A DNA stretch of 58,973 bases from Puniceicoccaceae bacterium K14. Its GTDB lineage: Bacteria; Verrucomicrobiota; Verrucomicrobiia; Opitutales; Opitutaceae. The number at the start of each line of letters is the position of its first letter. The first letter of the stretch is position 1. Under the pieces are notes generated by a model that saw only the letters and a program-made list of their open reading frames with translations, did not search any database and was not told where the DNA came from. Of this stretch, positions 1-8,638 are shown in pieces. Location of the stretch: positions 1 to 58,973 of the forward strand of contig JAKYXN010000035.1 in assembly GCA_022538095.1 (NCBI GenBank), read 5' to 3'. The position numbers and the translations under genes were made by a program.

Positions 1-51
1 TTTGTTCTTTATCATCGAAAACTTGATATAACTTTTGCATCCTATTGCAAA

Positions 52-489
52 TCAATTACTTGAGAACTTACACATTTTGTCCACACGGCCTAGAAACTTT
101 AATTTTTTGGTCGGCTTCTTCGGGACGTAAAACCCGCTGTCTTCTGCTGATTTAGTAAGGCGACTTTTGTCGTCTTTCTTGAACCCAGTGAAGCAAACCT
201 CCGAAAGATGCTCCGAGTTCCATTTATGAGGAATTCCAGTGTGGCTTTCTCTTCTTCGTTTTTTTGGCGGTGGGGAATTCGCTACGTGCCATTGTAGGCG
301 TGAATCTGCGATAGAAGAATCTTCGATAATCTCTAGGATTCGGTCTTTCCTAAATGTACGAACCTGATCCTTATCGGCGTCGTAGCACTGGAGGTAAACT
401 TCACCAAAGGGGATAACGTCCGAGATCGTTCTAAGTGTCACGCAGCCTAAAGCGTCACGATATATGAATTGGAGAGTTGTTTGGGGCAT
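52..489 (-). CDS. WYL-like / truncated BRCT-domain protein
   Basis: A 145-residue protein of unknown role. Residues 5-55 resemble a compact WYL-type beta-barrel: a Y-D-x-x-G segment, an R-x-I segment, then R-T-F-R-x-D-R-I near residues 44-51, which is the usual end of that fold. A basic linker (KKRRR, residues 76-80) follows. Residues 97-133 resemble the first half of a BRCT domain (C-F-T-G-F, then a helix, G-F-x-V and K-x-L-K-F-L). A complete BRCT would carry on for about 40 more residues, so the tail is missing. Just after K-F-L, another reading frame contains C-G-Q-N, close to the C-G-x-N motif that normally follows, which suggests decay by frameshift. WYL domains bind ligands or nucleic acid and BRCT domains bind phosphopeptides or DNA ends, so a DNA-metabolism role is a guess. 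The start is the ATG at 489. Confidence 0.5.
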   Translation of the reverse strand: MPQTTLQFIYRDALGCVTLRTISDVIPFGEVYLQCYDADKDQVRTFRKDRILEIIEDSSIADSRLQWHVANSPPPKKRRRESHTGIPHKWNSEHLSEVCFTGFKKDDKSRLTKSAEDSGFYVPKKPTKKLKFLGRVDKMCKFSSN

Positions 490-827
490 TTATTTTTTCT
501 TGGGCTAATAGTGTTATCATATAACTTTAAACTTCGTATAACACGAAAAGCTTTTGTGGCTCGTTCGAGTGATTTACTTCGCTTTTTGTCCGGTGAGCGA
601 TTGGGGAAGCTATGGGCTCATGGCGGAGGCTAGTCGGCGAGATGTTTGGCATTGGTTGATTAATGGGTCGATTATCATACATTATCAACTCATAATTCAG
701 TATTTATGCTTACTCTCTGTTGCGATTTCTCCTTTTGGAGTTGTTTCACTTGGGTGCTAATCTGCTTAGCCTTGGCGAGCGAAATTCGTGTTATGTGAAG
801 ATGACTTCATTGGTCCGGATTTGGGAC
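490..827. other. Intergenic region without a recognisable gene
   Basis: Short open frames exist here on both strands, but none has a recognisable domain, a signal peptide or a convincing start. I see no strong terminator or repeat. The A/T-rich stretch at about 485-545 probably carries the promoter of the minus-strand gene next to it. Confidence 0.5.
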
Positions 828-1616
828 TTAGTCTACCTTTTCTTTGCTTAAGCTATTTCGAGTGCTTGGAGCGGTTGAATGTGAGAAGAGCCATGGGTAG
901 ATGCCGGTTAGGGCGTTTTTAGGCGTACCGCCTTCGTAACTTTGAGTATAGGATTTGTTGTCGGCATAGACCTTCGCCCAGTTGTTATGGTCCCATTTGT
1001 CTATGAGGGTAAGGCGTGGAGTGGATCCGAGTAAGACAAGTTCGTCGTAGACTTGTTGAGACGCAGACGAGGGGACGATTTCGTCGGCTGTGCCATGTAT
1101 CATCCAGATGGGGATGTTTGTTATTTTGGAAATCGCATCTGCGTCACGGACTGCTGAAAGTGGGAGGGCAGCTGCCCAGCGGTTTGGGCGACTTGCGAGA
1201 GTAACGTAACAACCGCCTCCTCCAGCGGACATGCCTGTAATGTATGTACGATACGGGTCGATCGCGTAGGACCTTTCGATTTCGTCTACGAGAGCATTTA
1301 CAGAGTCTCCATCCCACCAACCCGATTGAGACTGAGGTGCAAGCACGATGGCAGCATAGGGAGACTCTGGTGATTGAGTTATATCGAGTAGCGGCTGAAT
1401 GTGCCGTTGAACCTGAAGCGTGTTGTCTGTTCCCTTTTCTCCGAGGCCTGCAAGGTAGACAATGAGAGGCAGCGGGGTTTCCCCGTTTGCTGGCACGAAT
1501 AGTCGGTATGGATAGGTGGACTGTCCAACAATGGAGTCTTCAAGGGGATCAACTGAAGCGCTGAGAGCGGAGGTGGCGAGTATTGCAGGAAAGAAAGTGC
1601 GAAGAATTTGGAGCAT
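828..1616 (-). CDS. Secreted alpha/beta-hydrolase esterase (PHB-depolymerase/feruloyl-esterase-like)
   Basis: About 262 residues from the ATG at 1616. That start gives a clean signal peptide (about 20 residues ending S-A-L-S-A-S). The frame stays open upstream to 1667, but the earlier start lies inside the terminator hairpin of the preceding gene and would spoil the signal peptide. The protein has the alpha/beta-hydrolase layout: a central I-V-Y-L-A-G strand, nucleophile Ser130 in G-M-S-A-G-G, probable acid Asp178 in H-G-T-A-D-E-I-V-P, and probable His210 in W-D-H-N-N-W. This pattern fits carbohydrate esterases such as CE1-like acetyl- or feruloyl-esterases and the short-chain PHB-depolymerase-like group. 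It follows the TonB receptor gene on the same strand, so removing acyl decorations from a polysaccharide outside the cytoplasm is plausible. The exact substrate cannot be read from sequence. Confidence 0.75.
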   Translation of the reverse strand: MLQILRTFFPAILATSALSASVDPLEDSIVGQSTYPYRLFVPANGETPLPLIVYLAGLGEKGTDNTLQVQRHIQPLLDITQSPESPYAAIVLAPQSQSGWWDGDSVNALVDEIERSYAIDPYRTYITGMSAGGGGCYVTLASRPNRWAAALPLSAVRDADAISKITNIPIWMIHGTADEIVPSSASQQVYDELVLLGSTPRLTLIDKWDHNNWAKVYADNKSYTQSYEGGTPKNALTGIYPWLFSHSTAPSTRNSLSKEKVD

Positions 1617-1652
1617 GGACGTCGTAGATTGATTGTTAAATGAAGAATACAG

Positions 1653-1684
1653 AAAAAAGCCCAGCATCGCTTGGATGCTAGGCT
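1653..1684 (-). terminator. Rho-independent terminator after the TonB receptor gene
   Basis: On the minus strand an 11-bp stem (AGCCTAGCATC paired with GATGCTGGGCT, one G-U pair) with a 5-nt loop is followed by six U residues. It lies 26 nt beyond the receptor stop codon. Confidence 0.85.
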
Positions 1685-1710
1685 TAGAGTAACTAAGAAA
1701 AATGTACTTA

Positions 1711-3921
1711 CTAGAATGTCACTTTCGTTGTGAATGAAAGAGTTCTTGGGTTGCCGCGACTTTGATTTGAAGGGAAGTAGAACTCGTCAGTCAAGTTGTT
1801 GATCGAGAGTGTGAAGTTGTATTTGATATCGTTGACTTTCTTATAGTATGAAACGAAGGCGTTCATAATTAAAGATGGATCAAACGTGAGGTCAGGCGTG
1901 CGGATTGTTTGTTGCTTATCCCCAGTGTAGTTGCCACCGCCTCCAAAGGAAAATCCTTTGAAGGATCCTTCTTTGATTTTATACTTCACCCAGAAATTGG
2001 CGAGGTGAGGACTGCTGTTCTCTAAGCGGTTGCCGACAAGCTCCGGTTTTTCATCGTTGCTTGAGACGTAGGCATCTAAATAGCTGTAAGATGCGTAGAG
2101 TTGAAGAGACTTAGTTGGTGACCAAATGATATCTGCTTCATACCCTTTACCTATTTCCTCCCCTGTTTGGGAGCTGACAAACCCAGTTGCTCCTGTGTTT
2201 TGATCCACAGTTAGGATACGTCTTACAATTCCGGTATTGAGTACTTCAAAGTTGGTAATCGTTGACGATACTTTCCCATCAAATGCGTCGATTTTGAATC
2301 CGATATCCATACCTTTTCCGATCATTGGATCGTAAGGCTCGATGGGTTCTCCGGGAAGTGTTTCCTTGTCTCCATTGATAGGGACAAATGATTTACTATA
2401 CGACGAGTAGAAGGATACCGAGTTGTTTATCTTCCACATTACTCCCAATTGAGGCGACAAGGCATCTGCTGGGTAGGGACCTGTGACAACGCCATCTAGT
2501 CGGTAATTAGTGATCGTATTTTCACTTTCACTATAACGAAGCCCTCCCAGAATTTTAAGTCGATTATCTACGGCAGAAATTTGATTTACGAGATATACCC
2601 CTTGAGCTTCTGAATCGACTTCTGCGTCATTTGTGGTGACCGTTAGTTCATCTATAGTGAAAGGAGTATCGAGATTCCAGGTTGAAGGATCCAAGAGGTC
2701 CCAATTGGGTAATTGTTCGCTGCTTGGGAGTTGATGCTGTGTGTTATGCTGTAGACTCTGCTGATGTTGAGCGCCGACAAGAACTGTCCAATCGAAATTC
2801 TCAAATTCGAATTCGCGGGTAGCTTCCATCTGAAATTGGTCTGTGCTACCTGCTTGTTGTTCGAACCGGACACGACGGTTTTGAGTGTGGCCATCGGTTA
2901 CCCAACCTACACCGGTAGCGAACTGATTCACTTTCCGTTTCTCGTGTTGATAAGCGAAGCGTCCATGCCACTCACCTGGGAGTTTTGTTTTGGCATCGAT
3001 TGTCAATGTTTCGAAATCGGAATTACGGTAGTCTTGATTACTGGCGTAGTTAAATGTCCGAGGCAAAGGCTCCCATTTCTCACCCAGACGTCCCCAGCCT
3101 GGCCAATCGTTAGGAACCATCATCACTGGTGGCGATTCCCGTCCTTCGTACTTTGTGTATTGAACGAGAATTGATGTATCTTTGTTAGGACGCCAATCTA
3201 TCGAAGGTGTGATTACGGTGGTGTTCCGCTCGCCACGATCGTAGAACTGCATCTTATTATCGTAGGCAGCAGTAATTCGGTAGTTGAGTCCGGTTGATTT
3301 GTCTTCGGATTGGATAAGGGGGCCTGTAGTGTCCAAATCAAGACGATACGCATCGTAACTTCCTAGACGGAGTTTGATTTCTGACCGTTGCGTTGGGAGT
3401 GGCTTTTTCGTGATGTAGTTTACGACTCCACCCGGTGAGAGTTGCCCGTAGAGAAGAGTGGAGGGGCCTTTGGCGACTTCCACACGTTCAATTTGCGATG
3501 CATCTACAAACGTATTTCCAGAGAGACCGTTCTGCAACGGAGTGCCGGAGTAAAACCCGCGGATGTTGTAGCGGGTGTTTCCGTTAGTAAATTCTGATGA
3601 TGCAGGCGTTACAGAAGGAGAATACTGAACGATGTCGGAGAGCTCAAGCGCGGAGATATCGTCTATGAATTCTTTGGTGAAAGCCTGAAGGCTGAGTGGT
3701 ATGTCCTTGAGGTTAACATTTGTTCTCGTTCCACTAACAGTGTTGGACGCTCGGTATCCATCGTCATCCGACGCTTGAACTTCAAAAGGCGAAAGGATGA
3801 ATACTTCGTCTTCTTCTGGTACCGTATCTAACGCTTGGGAAAAGGCTACCTGTGATATTAAGGCAGTCGCTATTCCCGCGATCTGACGATATCTGTAGTT
3901 CTTATATGGTGATAGTATCAT
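1711..3921 (-). CDS. TonB-dependent outer-membrane receptor (siderophore-receptor-like)
   Basis: A 736-residue outer-membrane transporter with a signal peptide over about residues 1-30. A probable TonB box follows (F-I-L-S-P-F-E-V near residue 41). The plug domain covers about residues 60-170, with L-K-D-I-P, Y-N-I-R-G-F, I-E-R-V-E-V-x-K-G-P and L-Y-G-Q-x-x-P-G-G-V-V-N motifs. A long 22-strand-type barrel domain ends in L-S-F-T-T-K-V-T-F with a C-terminal Phe, as needed for BAM-dependent insertion. The plug and barrel resemble the ferrichrome/pyoverdine receptor branch. In Opitutia such receptors without a SusD partner are common beside glycoside hydrolase genes, and the neighbours here point to import of an oligosaccharide, although a siderophore cannot be excluded. 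The gene has its own terminator and a palindromic operator-like site about 100 bp upstream. Confidence 0.9.
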   Translation of the reverse strand: MILSPYKNYRYRQIAGIATALISQVAFSQALDTVPEEDEVFILSPFEVQASDDDGYRASNTVSGTRTNVNLKDIPLSLQAFTKEFIDDISALELSDIVQYSPSVTPASSEFTNGNTRYNIRGFYSGTPLQNGLSGNTFVDASQIERVEVAKGPSTLLYGQLSPGGVVNYITKKPLPTQRSEIKLRLGSYDAYRLDLDTTGPLIQSEDKSTGLNYRITAAYDNKMQFYDRGERNTTVITPSIDWRPNKDTSILVQYTKYEGRESPPVMMVPNDWPGWGRLGEKWEPLPRTFNYASNQDYRNSDFETLTIDAKTKLPGEWHGRFAYQHEKRKVNQFATGVGWVTDGHTQNRRVRFEQQAGSTDQFQMEATREFEFENFDWTVLVGAQHQQSLQHNTQHQLPSSEQLPNWDLLDPSTWNLDTPFTIDELTVTTNDAEVDSEAQGVYLVNQISAVDNRLKILGGLRYSESENTITNYRLDGVVTGPYPADALSPQLGVMWKINNSVSFYSSYSKSFVPINGDKETLPGEPIEPYDPMIGKGMDIGFKIDAFDGKVSSTITNFEVLNTGIVRRILTVDQNTGATGFVSSQTGEEIGKGYEADIIWSPTKSLQLYASYSYLDAYVSSNDEKPELVGNRLENSSPHLANFWVKYKIKEGSFKGFSFGGGGNYTGDKQQTIRTPDLTFDPSLIMNAFVSYYKKVNDIKYNFTLSINNLTDEFYFPSNQSRGNPRTLSFTTKVTF

Positions 3922-4021
3922 AAGGGTATTAGTTGTTATGTTTGGGGAGGAGGATAAGAAATCTCCTCCATGCGAATCTTATTGATGGAGAATAACAGGC
4001 TTTTGACAAAGAACTGTCTGC

Positions 4022-4033
4022 TCAAGCGATTGA
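4022..4033 (-). promoter_or_regulatory. CG-centred palindrome, candidate LacI-family operator (site 1)
   Basis: Minus-strand sequence TCAATCGCTTGA, 101 bp upstream of the TonB receptor start and just downstream of the previous gene's terminator. It matches TCAANCGNTTGA, also found upstream of GH39 and GH1 in this window. A central CG in a 12-bp palindrome is characteristic of LacI-family operators. Which regulator binds is inferred only. Confidence 0.5.
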
Positions 4034-4065
4034 ATTTCGCTACTTCAGTGTACTTAAATGAAAAT

Positions 4066-4096
4066 TGAAAAGAGCCTCGGGTTTTCCTCGGCTCTT
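4066..4096 (-). terminator. Rho-independent terminator after the beta-helix/malectin gene
   Basis: Minus-strand hairpin with a 7-bp stem (AAGAGCC/GGCTCTT) and inner G-C pairing, followed by a U-rich tract. It separates the beta-helix gene (stop at 4131) from the receptor gene. Confidence 0.75.
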
Positions 4097-4130
4097 GTAG
4101 TGTTTTTCCTGAATCTAAGTCGAATCGCTA

Positions 4131-6923
4131 CTATTCGATTCGCTCGACCTGAATTCCGGATACGGCTGGATCGCCGGCACCGGTCACACGGGTGAAGTCG
4201 AGGTCGAGCATTCCATCGGAAATACTTAGGATGAAGTCTTTTTGCAGGGGACCGAGGTACCCATTTTCATCGAATATATCGAAACTGGGCAATGCGGTTT
4301 GACCTTCTATATCGACGTCGAACACACGACTTCCGCTTGTATGGGTTGCGTTTCGTTCGATGAAGAACAAGGAGACTCGATAGATTCCTGTCTCGAGTGG
4401 GAGTTCCCAGCTCATCTCTTCTCCATAAGACGCATCGTAGCGGTAATTTCCGAAGATATTATCGGGAGCTTCAGTCATATTGGTTCCTGCACTATTCCAA
4501 GACCAACTACCTGTTGTAAGTTGACTTGTTGATACGAGGAAAGGAGAGGGGGTGAGTTGGAGATCTTCTTCCCAGTCTGCCTCTGTATCTGTTTCATTGA
4601 TGCCGCCGGCATTGATTCGGTAGAGGGGCGATCCATTGGGAATCGCGTCGAGTTGATGGATTGCGATCGCATTGATTTGAGGATTTCCGGCGATCGAATC
4701 GAAATCAATATCGATTATTCCATCTGAAACTTCGATTATTGTAACATATTCGACTGGAGTATTGTAGCCGGTGCTGGCGACTAAATCGAGGGCGTCGAGG
4801 AAAATGTTTTCCTCAATTCGAACGTCGAAGACACGGTCTCCCGCTTCTGTTGCACTGCTACGTTCGTTGAAATACAGTCTGACCGCATACGTTCCGTTAG
4901 ACACTGGGAATTCCCACTGCATGGTATCTCCGTTAGAGGCATCGTAGCGATAGCATCCTAAAACATCGTTTGCTGCGGTTGTCGATTGAGATCCCTTCCA
5001 AAAATAGCTTCCTGTGGTTCTTGAGGAAGTACTTACTAAGTAAGAACTGGGTATGCTTTGCTTGTCTTGATCCCAATCTAAGTGGGTATCCGCTAGTAGG
5101 GGTCCGCCGCAGTTGATGCGATAGATTGGCGTTCCACCATCGCTTACGAACACTTCTCCAAAAACCTGGTCTGAGCGTGCATCAGTGATCGTGTAGTAGT
5201 ATAAACCTGCGGACAATCCAGTAAGTGAAAAATCACTTGGTCCGTGATCCCAGGCAATTGTGTATGGGCTGGTTCCTCCTTGCGGTTCTACTATGATTGA
5301 TCCATCTGCAGAATTTGCTAGCTCGGTACGCGCTGTTACGTTTGCTTTAAGTTCTGTAGGCTCGGTGATATAGATTGTTCGCTGAGTGCTTGTGCACGAC
5401 CTTCCAGATACTGTGACTGAGTAGATGCCAGCTGATAGCCCTGTGCGAGCTCTATCGGTGTTTCCATCTGACCAAAGGTAAGAGTAGGGCGCCGAGCGGC
5501 CTATGGGTGTAAGATCGATGTAGCCATCTGAATTCCCGAATATAGTCACATCCTCGAAGTCGACCCAGACTGATAGGTCACCATATTCGAAGGCGCCGGC
5601 ATCGTAGGAGGCTGCGCACGAACCTCTTGATGAGCGTCTTGACGAACGTTTGGATGATCTTCTGAATGGGCGACTATTGCCTTCTTTGTCGGATACAAGG
5701 CCCATAGTTGATAGGTCGACACCTACATCCAGCGCTGCAGAGCATGATCCGATTCTGTAGTCTCCGATCGATTCATTGATGAAGTCGAAGCTTGAGGTGT
5801 CGCGAGCGAATGCATTGCCTTCGATGGCAACGCTGACGTTGCTTCCATTTGTTTTCACCATATCGTAATTGGTGTCAGGGACGACCACGAGATTGTTTTT
5901 AAACTCTATTGCGGAGATCTCGTTGTAGCAGGTGAAACCTGTCTCGACTGGATTTATAATCGTATTGTTGTAAATTCTAACGAAACTTGGATCGAGGGTA
6001 TCATCACGATTGTCGCAGAATATTCCGTGTTCACCAGCATTTACGATCAGGTTGTTGGAAACTTCGTTGTTTCCGAGCCCTAGCATTACGATACCGATGG
6101 TTCCCGCATTCAAAATAGTATTACCATTGCACTTCCCGGTTGTTCCTTCACCGATTTGAATTCCGTTCTGTTGATAGAGTCGATTTGCGACGCCTGTTCC
6201 GTTTATATAATTGTTATAGATTTCAACGTCGGATGATCCGCTTCCAACTTGGATGCCATCCCAACCTGTTCGAAGGACTCGATTGTTAAAAACTCTGAGG
6301 CCTACAACATCGTGCGGGTAAATTGTTCCACAACCTTTATCGTATCCAGAATAAAAGGAGTTTCCGATGTACAGGGCCTCGCCTCCGACGTCATGGATAT
6401 AATTGTCATGTATGGATACGTCGTATTGAGTAAAGGTTCCTCGCTGTGCGGTGCCGTCGCATTGAGGGTCCGTCTTAGACATTATACCGGCGAATTTCAC
6501 ATTTGAGACTTCGATGAAGCAAATTTCGTAGTTGGTGCTCTCGTCGGCAGCTTCGATTCCGTGGTTACCAGAGTCCCAAATTTCTATGCCGTATATGAAA
6601 TTCGGATCACCATCTCCCCGAAGCTGAAAGTGAGAACTGTTGCCGATGAATATTGCCTCGCCTAGGCTGCTATTTCCAATGCGAACTTTCCCACCCGCGT
6701 TGACGAAAATGACGGGGTCGGTTTCGGTTCCTGCTACGTTGATGATTTTCAAGTAGGTGCGTTCGCCTGCTTCGATTCCTACGGTATCTCCGGGAAGGAC
6801 TCCTTCTGCGGCTGCATCGAAGGTAATCGTATTCGTTGGTATAAGATGGTCGTATATTTGCGCCCAGGTCAGCGGGGCGCAAAGAAGTATAGTTGCGATA
6901 GTTAAAATGTTTCTAAGTTTCAT
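4131..6923 (-). CDS. Secreted right-handed beta-helix protein with SprB-like repeats and two malectin domains
   Basis: A 930-residue exported protein (signal peptide ends near A-P-L-T-W-A-Q, residue 22). Residues about 30-410 form a right-handed parallel beta-helix with many N-N-x-I and G-I-x-V rungs (for example I-Y-N-N-Y-I-N and V-S-N-N-L-I-V), the fold of many polysaccharide lyases and surface adhesins. The helix ends in the common D-A-G-A-F-E-Y cap, but a run of R-S-S triplets interrupts it at about residues 414-430. Two SprB-like beta-sandwich repeats follow (about 450-595; T-G-L-S-A-G-I/L-Y motif). Two malectin-type carbohydrate-binding domains (about 597-750 and 765-928) carry Y-R-I-N-x-G-G, R-V-F-D-V and D-G-x-x-D-x-D-F motifs. 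The catalytic residues are not identifiable, so lyase activity is possible but unproven. It may be cotranscribed with GH39, 89 nt upstream. Confidence 0.75.
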   Translation of the reverse strand: MKLRNILTIATILLCAPLTWAQIYDHLIPTNTITFDAAAEGVLPGDTVGIEAGERTYLKIINVAGTETDPVIFVNAGGKVRIGNSSLGEAIFIGNSSHFQLRGDGDPNFIYGIEIWDSGNHGIEAADESTNYEICFIEVSNVKFAGIMSKTDPQCDGTAQRGTFTQYDVSIHDNYIHDVGGEALYIGNSFYSGYDKGCGTIYPHDVVGLRVFNNRVLRTGWDGIQVGSGSSDVEIYNNYINGTGVANRLYQQNGIQIGEGTTGKCNGNTILNAGTIGIVMLGLGNNEVSNNLIVNAGEHGIFCDNRDDTLDPSFVRIYNNTIINPVETGFTCYNEISAIEFKNNLVVVPDTNYDMVKTNGSNVSVAIEGNAFARDTSSFDFINESIGDYRIGSCSAALDVGVDLSTMGLVSDKEGNSRPFRRSSKRSSRRSSRGSCAASYDAGAFEYGDLSVWVDFEDVTIFGNSDGYIDLTPIGRSAPYSYLWSDGNTDRARTGLSAGIYSVTVSGRSCTSTQRTIYITEPTELKANVTARTELANSADGSIIVEPQGGTSPYTIAWDHGPSDFSLTGLSAGLYYYTITDARSDQVFGEVFVSDGGTPIYRINCGGPLLADTHLDWDQDKQSIPSSYLVSTSSRTTGSYFWKGSQSTTAANDVLGCYRYDASNGDTMQWEFPVSNGTYAVRLYFNERSSATEAGDRVFDVRIEENIFLDALDLVASTGYNTPVEYVTIIEVSDGIIDIDFDSIAGNPQINAIAIHQLDAIPNGSPLYRINAGGINETDTEADWEEDLQLTPSPFLVSTSQLTTGSWSWNSAGTNMTEAPDNIFGNYRYDASYGEEMSWELPLETGIYRVSLFFIERNATHTSGSRVFDVDIEGQTALPSFDIFDENGYLGPLQKDFILSISDGMLDLDFTRVTGAGDPAVSGIQVERIE

Positions 6924-7012
6924 ATGATTGGGTATTTACTGGGATGTAATATTTATGTATTCACTATTTTGAACAGATTGGCTCTGCCGAGGCTGAACCA
7001 TTCTGGAGGTAA

Positions 7013-8566
7013 TTAGGCTGGAATGAATTCCAGCAGGGCTAGGCCGGGGGCCTCCATGTTGAAGGTCGCGACGGTTTTGCCTTCGTTCTGAGAAAATTCG
7101 ATTGCAGAGCTAGATGCGCTGAGTGGGTTGACGCTATGTAGATCCGCGGTTTGAGCACGCGAGAGATAGTCGGGTGAGCCCAAGTCTCTCCAAAGCGTAA
7201 CGACGTTGTTTTCCTGGGAGTCGACTCGGTATAATTTACCGGGACGGGTCTGTGGTGGTAGGTCGACCGAGACTTTTAAGGAGCGAGTGGTTTCCTCTGG
7301 CTCGTGATCGTAGGAGTAGACAAGGATGTGGCCGGTGCCTTCGCTCGAGCGAGTGGCGATGGCGTGTGTGAAGCTGTCGAGTCCTTCTCCGGTTACGGCA
7401 ATGCGTTCAGTTCCGAGCATTTTCAAAAGTTGGAAGGCGTGGAAGGACGGCTTTCGCAGGCCTTGCATATTGAGCATTCCGTAGCCTCCGTAGAAGGCTT
7501 CGCGACCGTATCCAACTTGATCGTATATGTCGCTTAGACACCAATAGGCGAAGGCGTCGGCTTCTTGTGAGGCTTCTGAGAGGAGGCGTACGATGAAGGC
7601 GGCTTCGTTAGGAGTTTCGCGGGAACGGTCGACTCCGTGAAAGGATCTACCCCATTCGTTCCAATGGAGTTCGCCTTTGAATCCATAGCGATCGACCATT
7701 GCGCGCACGCCACGTATCACGCCGATCGCGCTGTTGGGTGACTTGCTGTTTTTATCTTCTTGCGGCCCGTCGAAAGGAGCGAGAGCGAGTTCTTCCGAAG
7801 CGTCGTTGTTGTAGATATGACCTATTAGGTAATCAGGCTGACAATTGTTGGCGTTTCCGAATTCGAATAGTTCGTCGATCCACTCTGCTCTTGCGCAAGA
7901 AGGGCCGCCTACTCGTAGGGTGGAATCGACAGATTTTATGGCACCATGGGTCACTTTCCAGAGCTTCATAAAGTCTTCCTTGGTTCCGCCCCAGAACCAG
8001 CCGAAGAGGTTAGGTTCGTTCCAGACTTCGAAAAGCCATTGTCGTACAATTTCGATTCCGTATCGATCAACCATGTGTTTTACGCTGTCGGATACGAGTT
8101 GCTCCCATTGCCGCCAATCATCGGGTGGGCTGGTTCGTGATTTACAAGTGAATACGGTTGTCGGACCAGAGGTCATCGCGCTGGGGATGAAGCTGGTGGT
8201 GAACATGGGCATCAACTGTCGGTCCTGGAGCGAGTCGATGATGTAGTCGACAATTTGCCAGTTGGTACGCGGGTCCGTCGATTCGTAGCCCATGAAAGAT
8301 CCTGGGCTTGACTGGAAAACTCGTAGTTCGTCGTCGTACATACCGACTGCTCGCACGTGGCGTCCGCCGAGTTCGCGTTGAGCGACTTCGAGCTGTTCTT
8401 GCATATCCCCTCTGACCATCCATCGAAATTGGTCTACGTTTAGCACGCCTTCCCAAGTATGTCGGAAAGGCGTAGTCGGTTGGTCCCAGGCCGGCGTTAT
8501 GTGAAGCGGGCGTTGCTGGCCGTTTTGCTGTGTTTGCTCTGTTTTTGAATTAGAGGGTGTAGTCAT
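7013..8566 (-). CDS. GH39-family glycosidase (beta-xylosidase-like)
   Basis: A 517-residue cytoplasmic enzyme without a signal peptide. It has a TIM-barrel core with the GH39 signature F-E-V-W-N-E-P-N-L, where Glu184 is the expected acid/base, and L-H-W-N-E-W-G, where Glu304 is the expected nucleophile. A beta-sandwich-like C-terminal part covers about residues 390-517. Length is normal for the family. GH39 enzymes are retaining beta-xylosidases, with alpha-L-iduronidases and some arabinosidases as relatives, so hydrolysis of short xylo- or arabino-oligosaccharides is the best guess. The AraC regulator gene lies immediately upstream on the same strand, and a CG-centred operator-like palindrome is 51 bp before the ATG. 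The first 20 residues are polar and Gln-rich and probably disordered. Confidence 0.85.
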   Translation of the reverse strand: MTTPSNSKTEQTQQNGQQRPLHITPAWDQPTTPFRHTWEGVLNVDQFRWMVRGDMQEQLEVAQRELGGRHVRAVGMYDDELRVFQSSPGSFMGYESTDPRTNWQIVDYIIDSLQDRQLMPMFTTSFIPSAMTSGPTTVFTCKSRTSPPDDWRQWEQLVSDSVKHMVDRYGIEIVRQWLFEVWNEPNLFGWFWGGTKEDFMKLWKVTHGAIKSVDSTLRVGGPSCARAEWIDELFEFGNANNCQPDYLIGHIYNNDASEELALAPFDGPQEDKNSKSPNSAIGVIRGVRAMVDRYGFKGELHWNEWGRSFHGVDRSRETPNEAAFIVRLLSEASQEADAFAYWCLSDIYDQVGYGREAFYGGYGMLNMQGLRKPSFHAFQLLKMLGTERIAVTGEGLDSFTHAIATRSSEGTGHILVYSYDHEPEETTRSLKVSVDLPPQTRPGKLYRVDSQENNVVTLWRDLGSPDYLSRAQTADLHSVNPLSASSSAIEFSQNEGKTVATFNMEAPGLALLEFIPA

Positions 8567-8616
8567 TCGCTAATACCCTTTTCGACTTTTGGCGAGAAGG
8601 TGAATCAGCTTGTCAT

Positions 8617-8628
8617 TCAATCGTTTGA
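8617..8628 (-). promoter_or_regulatory. CG-centred palindrome, candidate LacI-family operator (site 2)
   Basis: Minus-strand sequence TCAAACGATTGA in the gap between the AraC gene stop and the GH39 start. It fits the same TCAANCGNTTGA consensus as the sites upstream of the TonB receptor and GH1. Confidence 0.5.
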
Positions 8629-8638
8629 GGGGAGGACT

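Noticed and set aside
554-760. A 68-codon open frame on the plus strand
   Set aside because: No recognisable domain, no conserved motif and no ribosome binding site; its composition looks like chance.
1617-1667. Longer N-terminus for the esterase gene
   Set aside because: The upstream start codon lies inside the terminator hairpin of the receptor gene and would put extra residues before a clear signal peptide.
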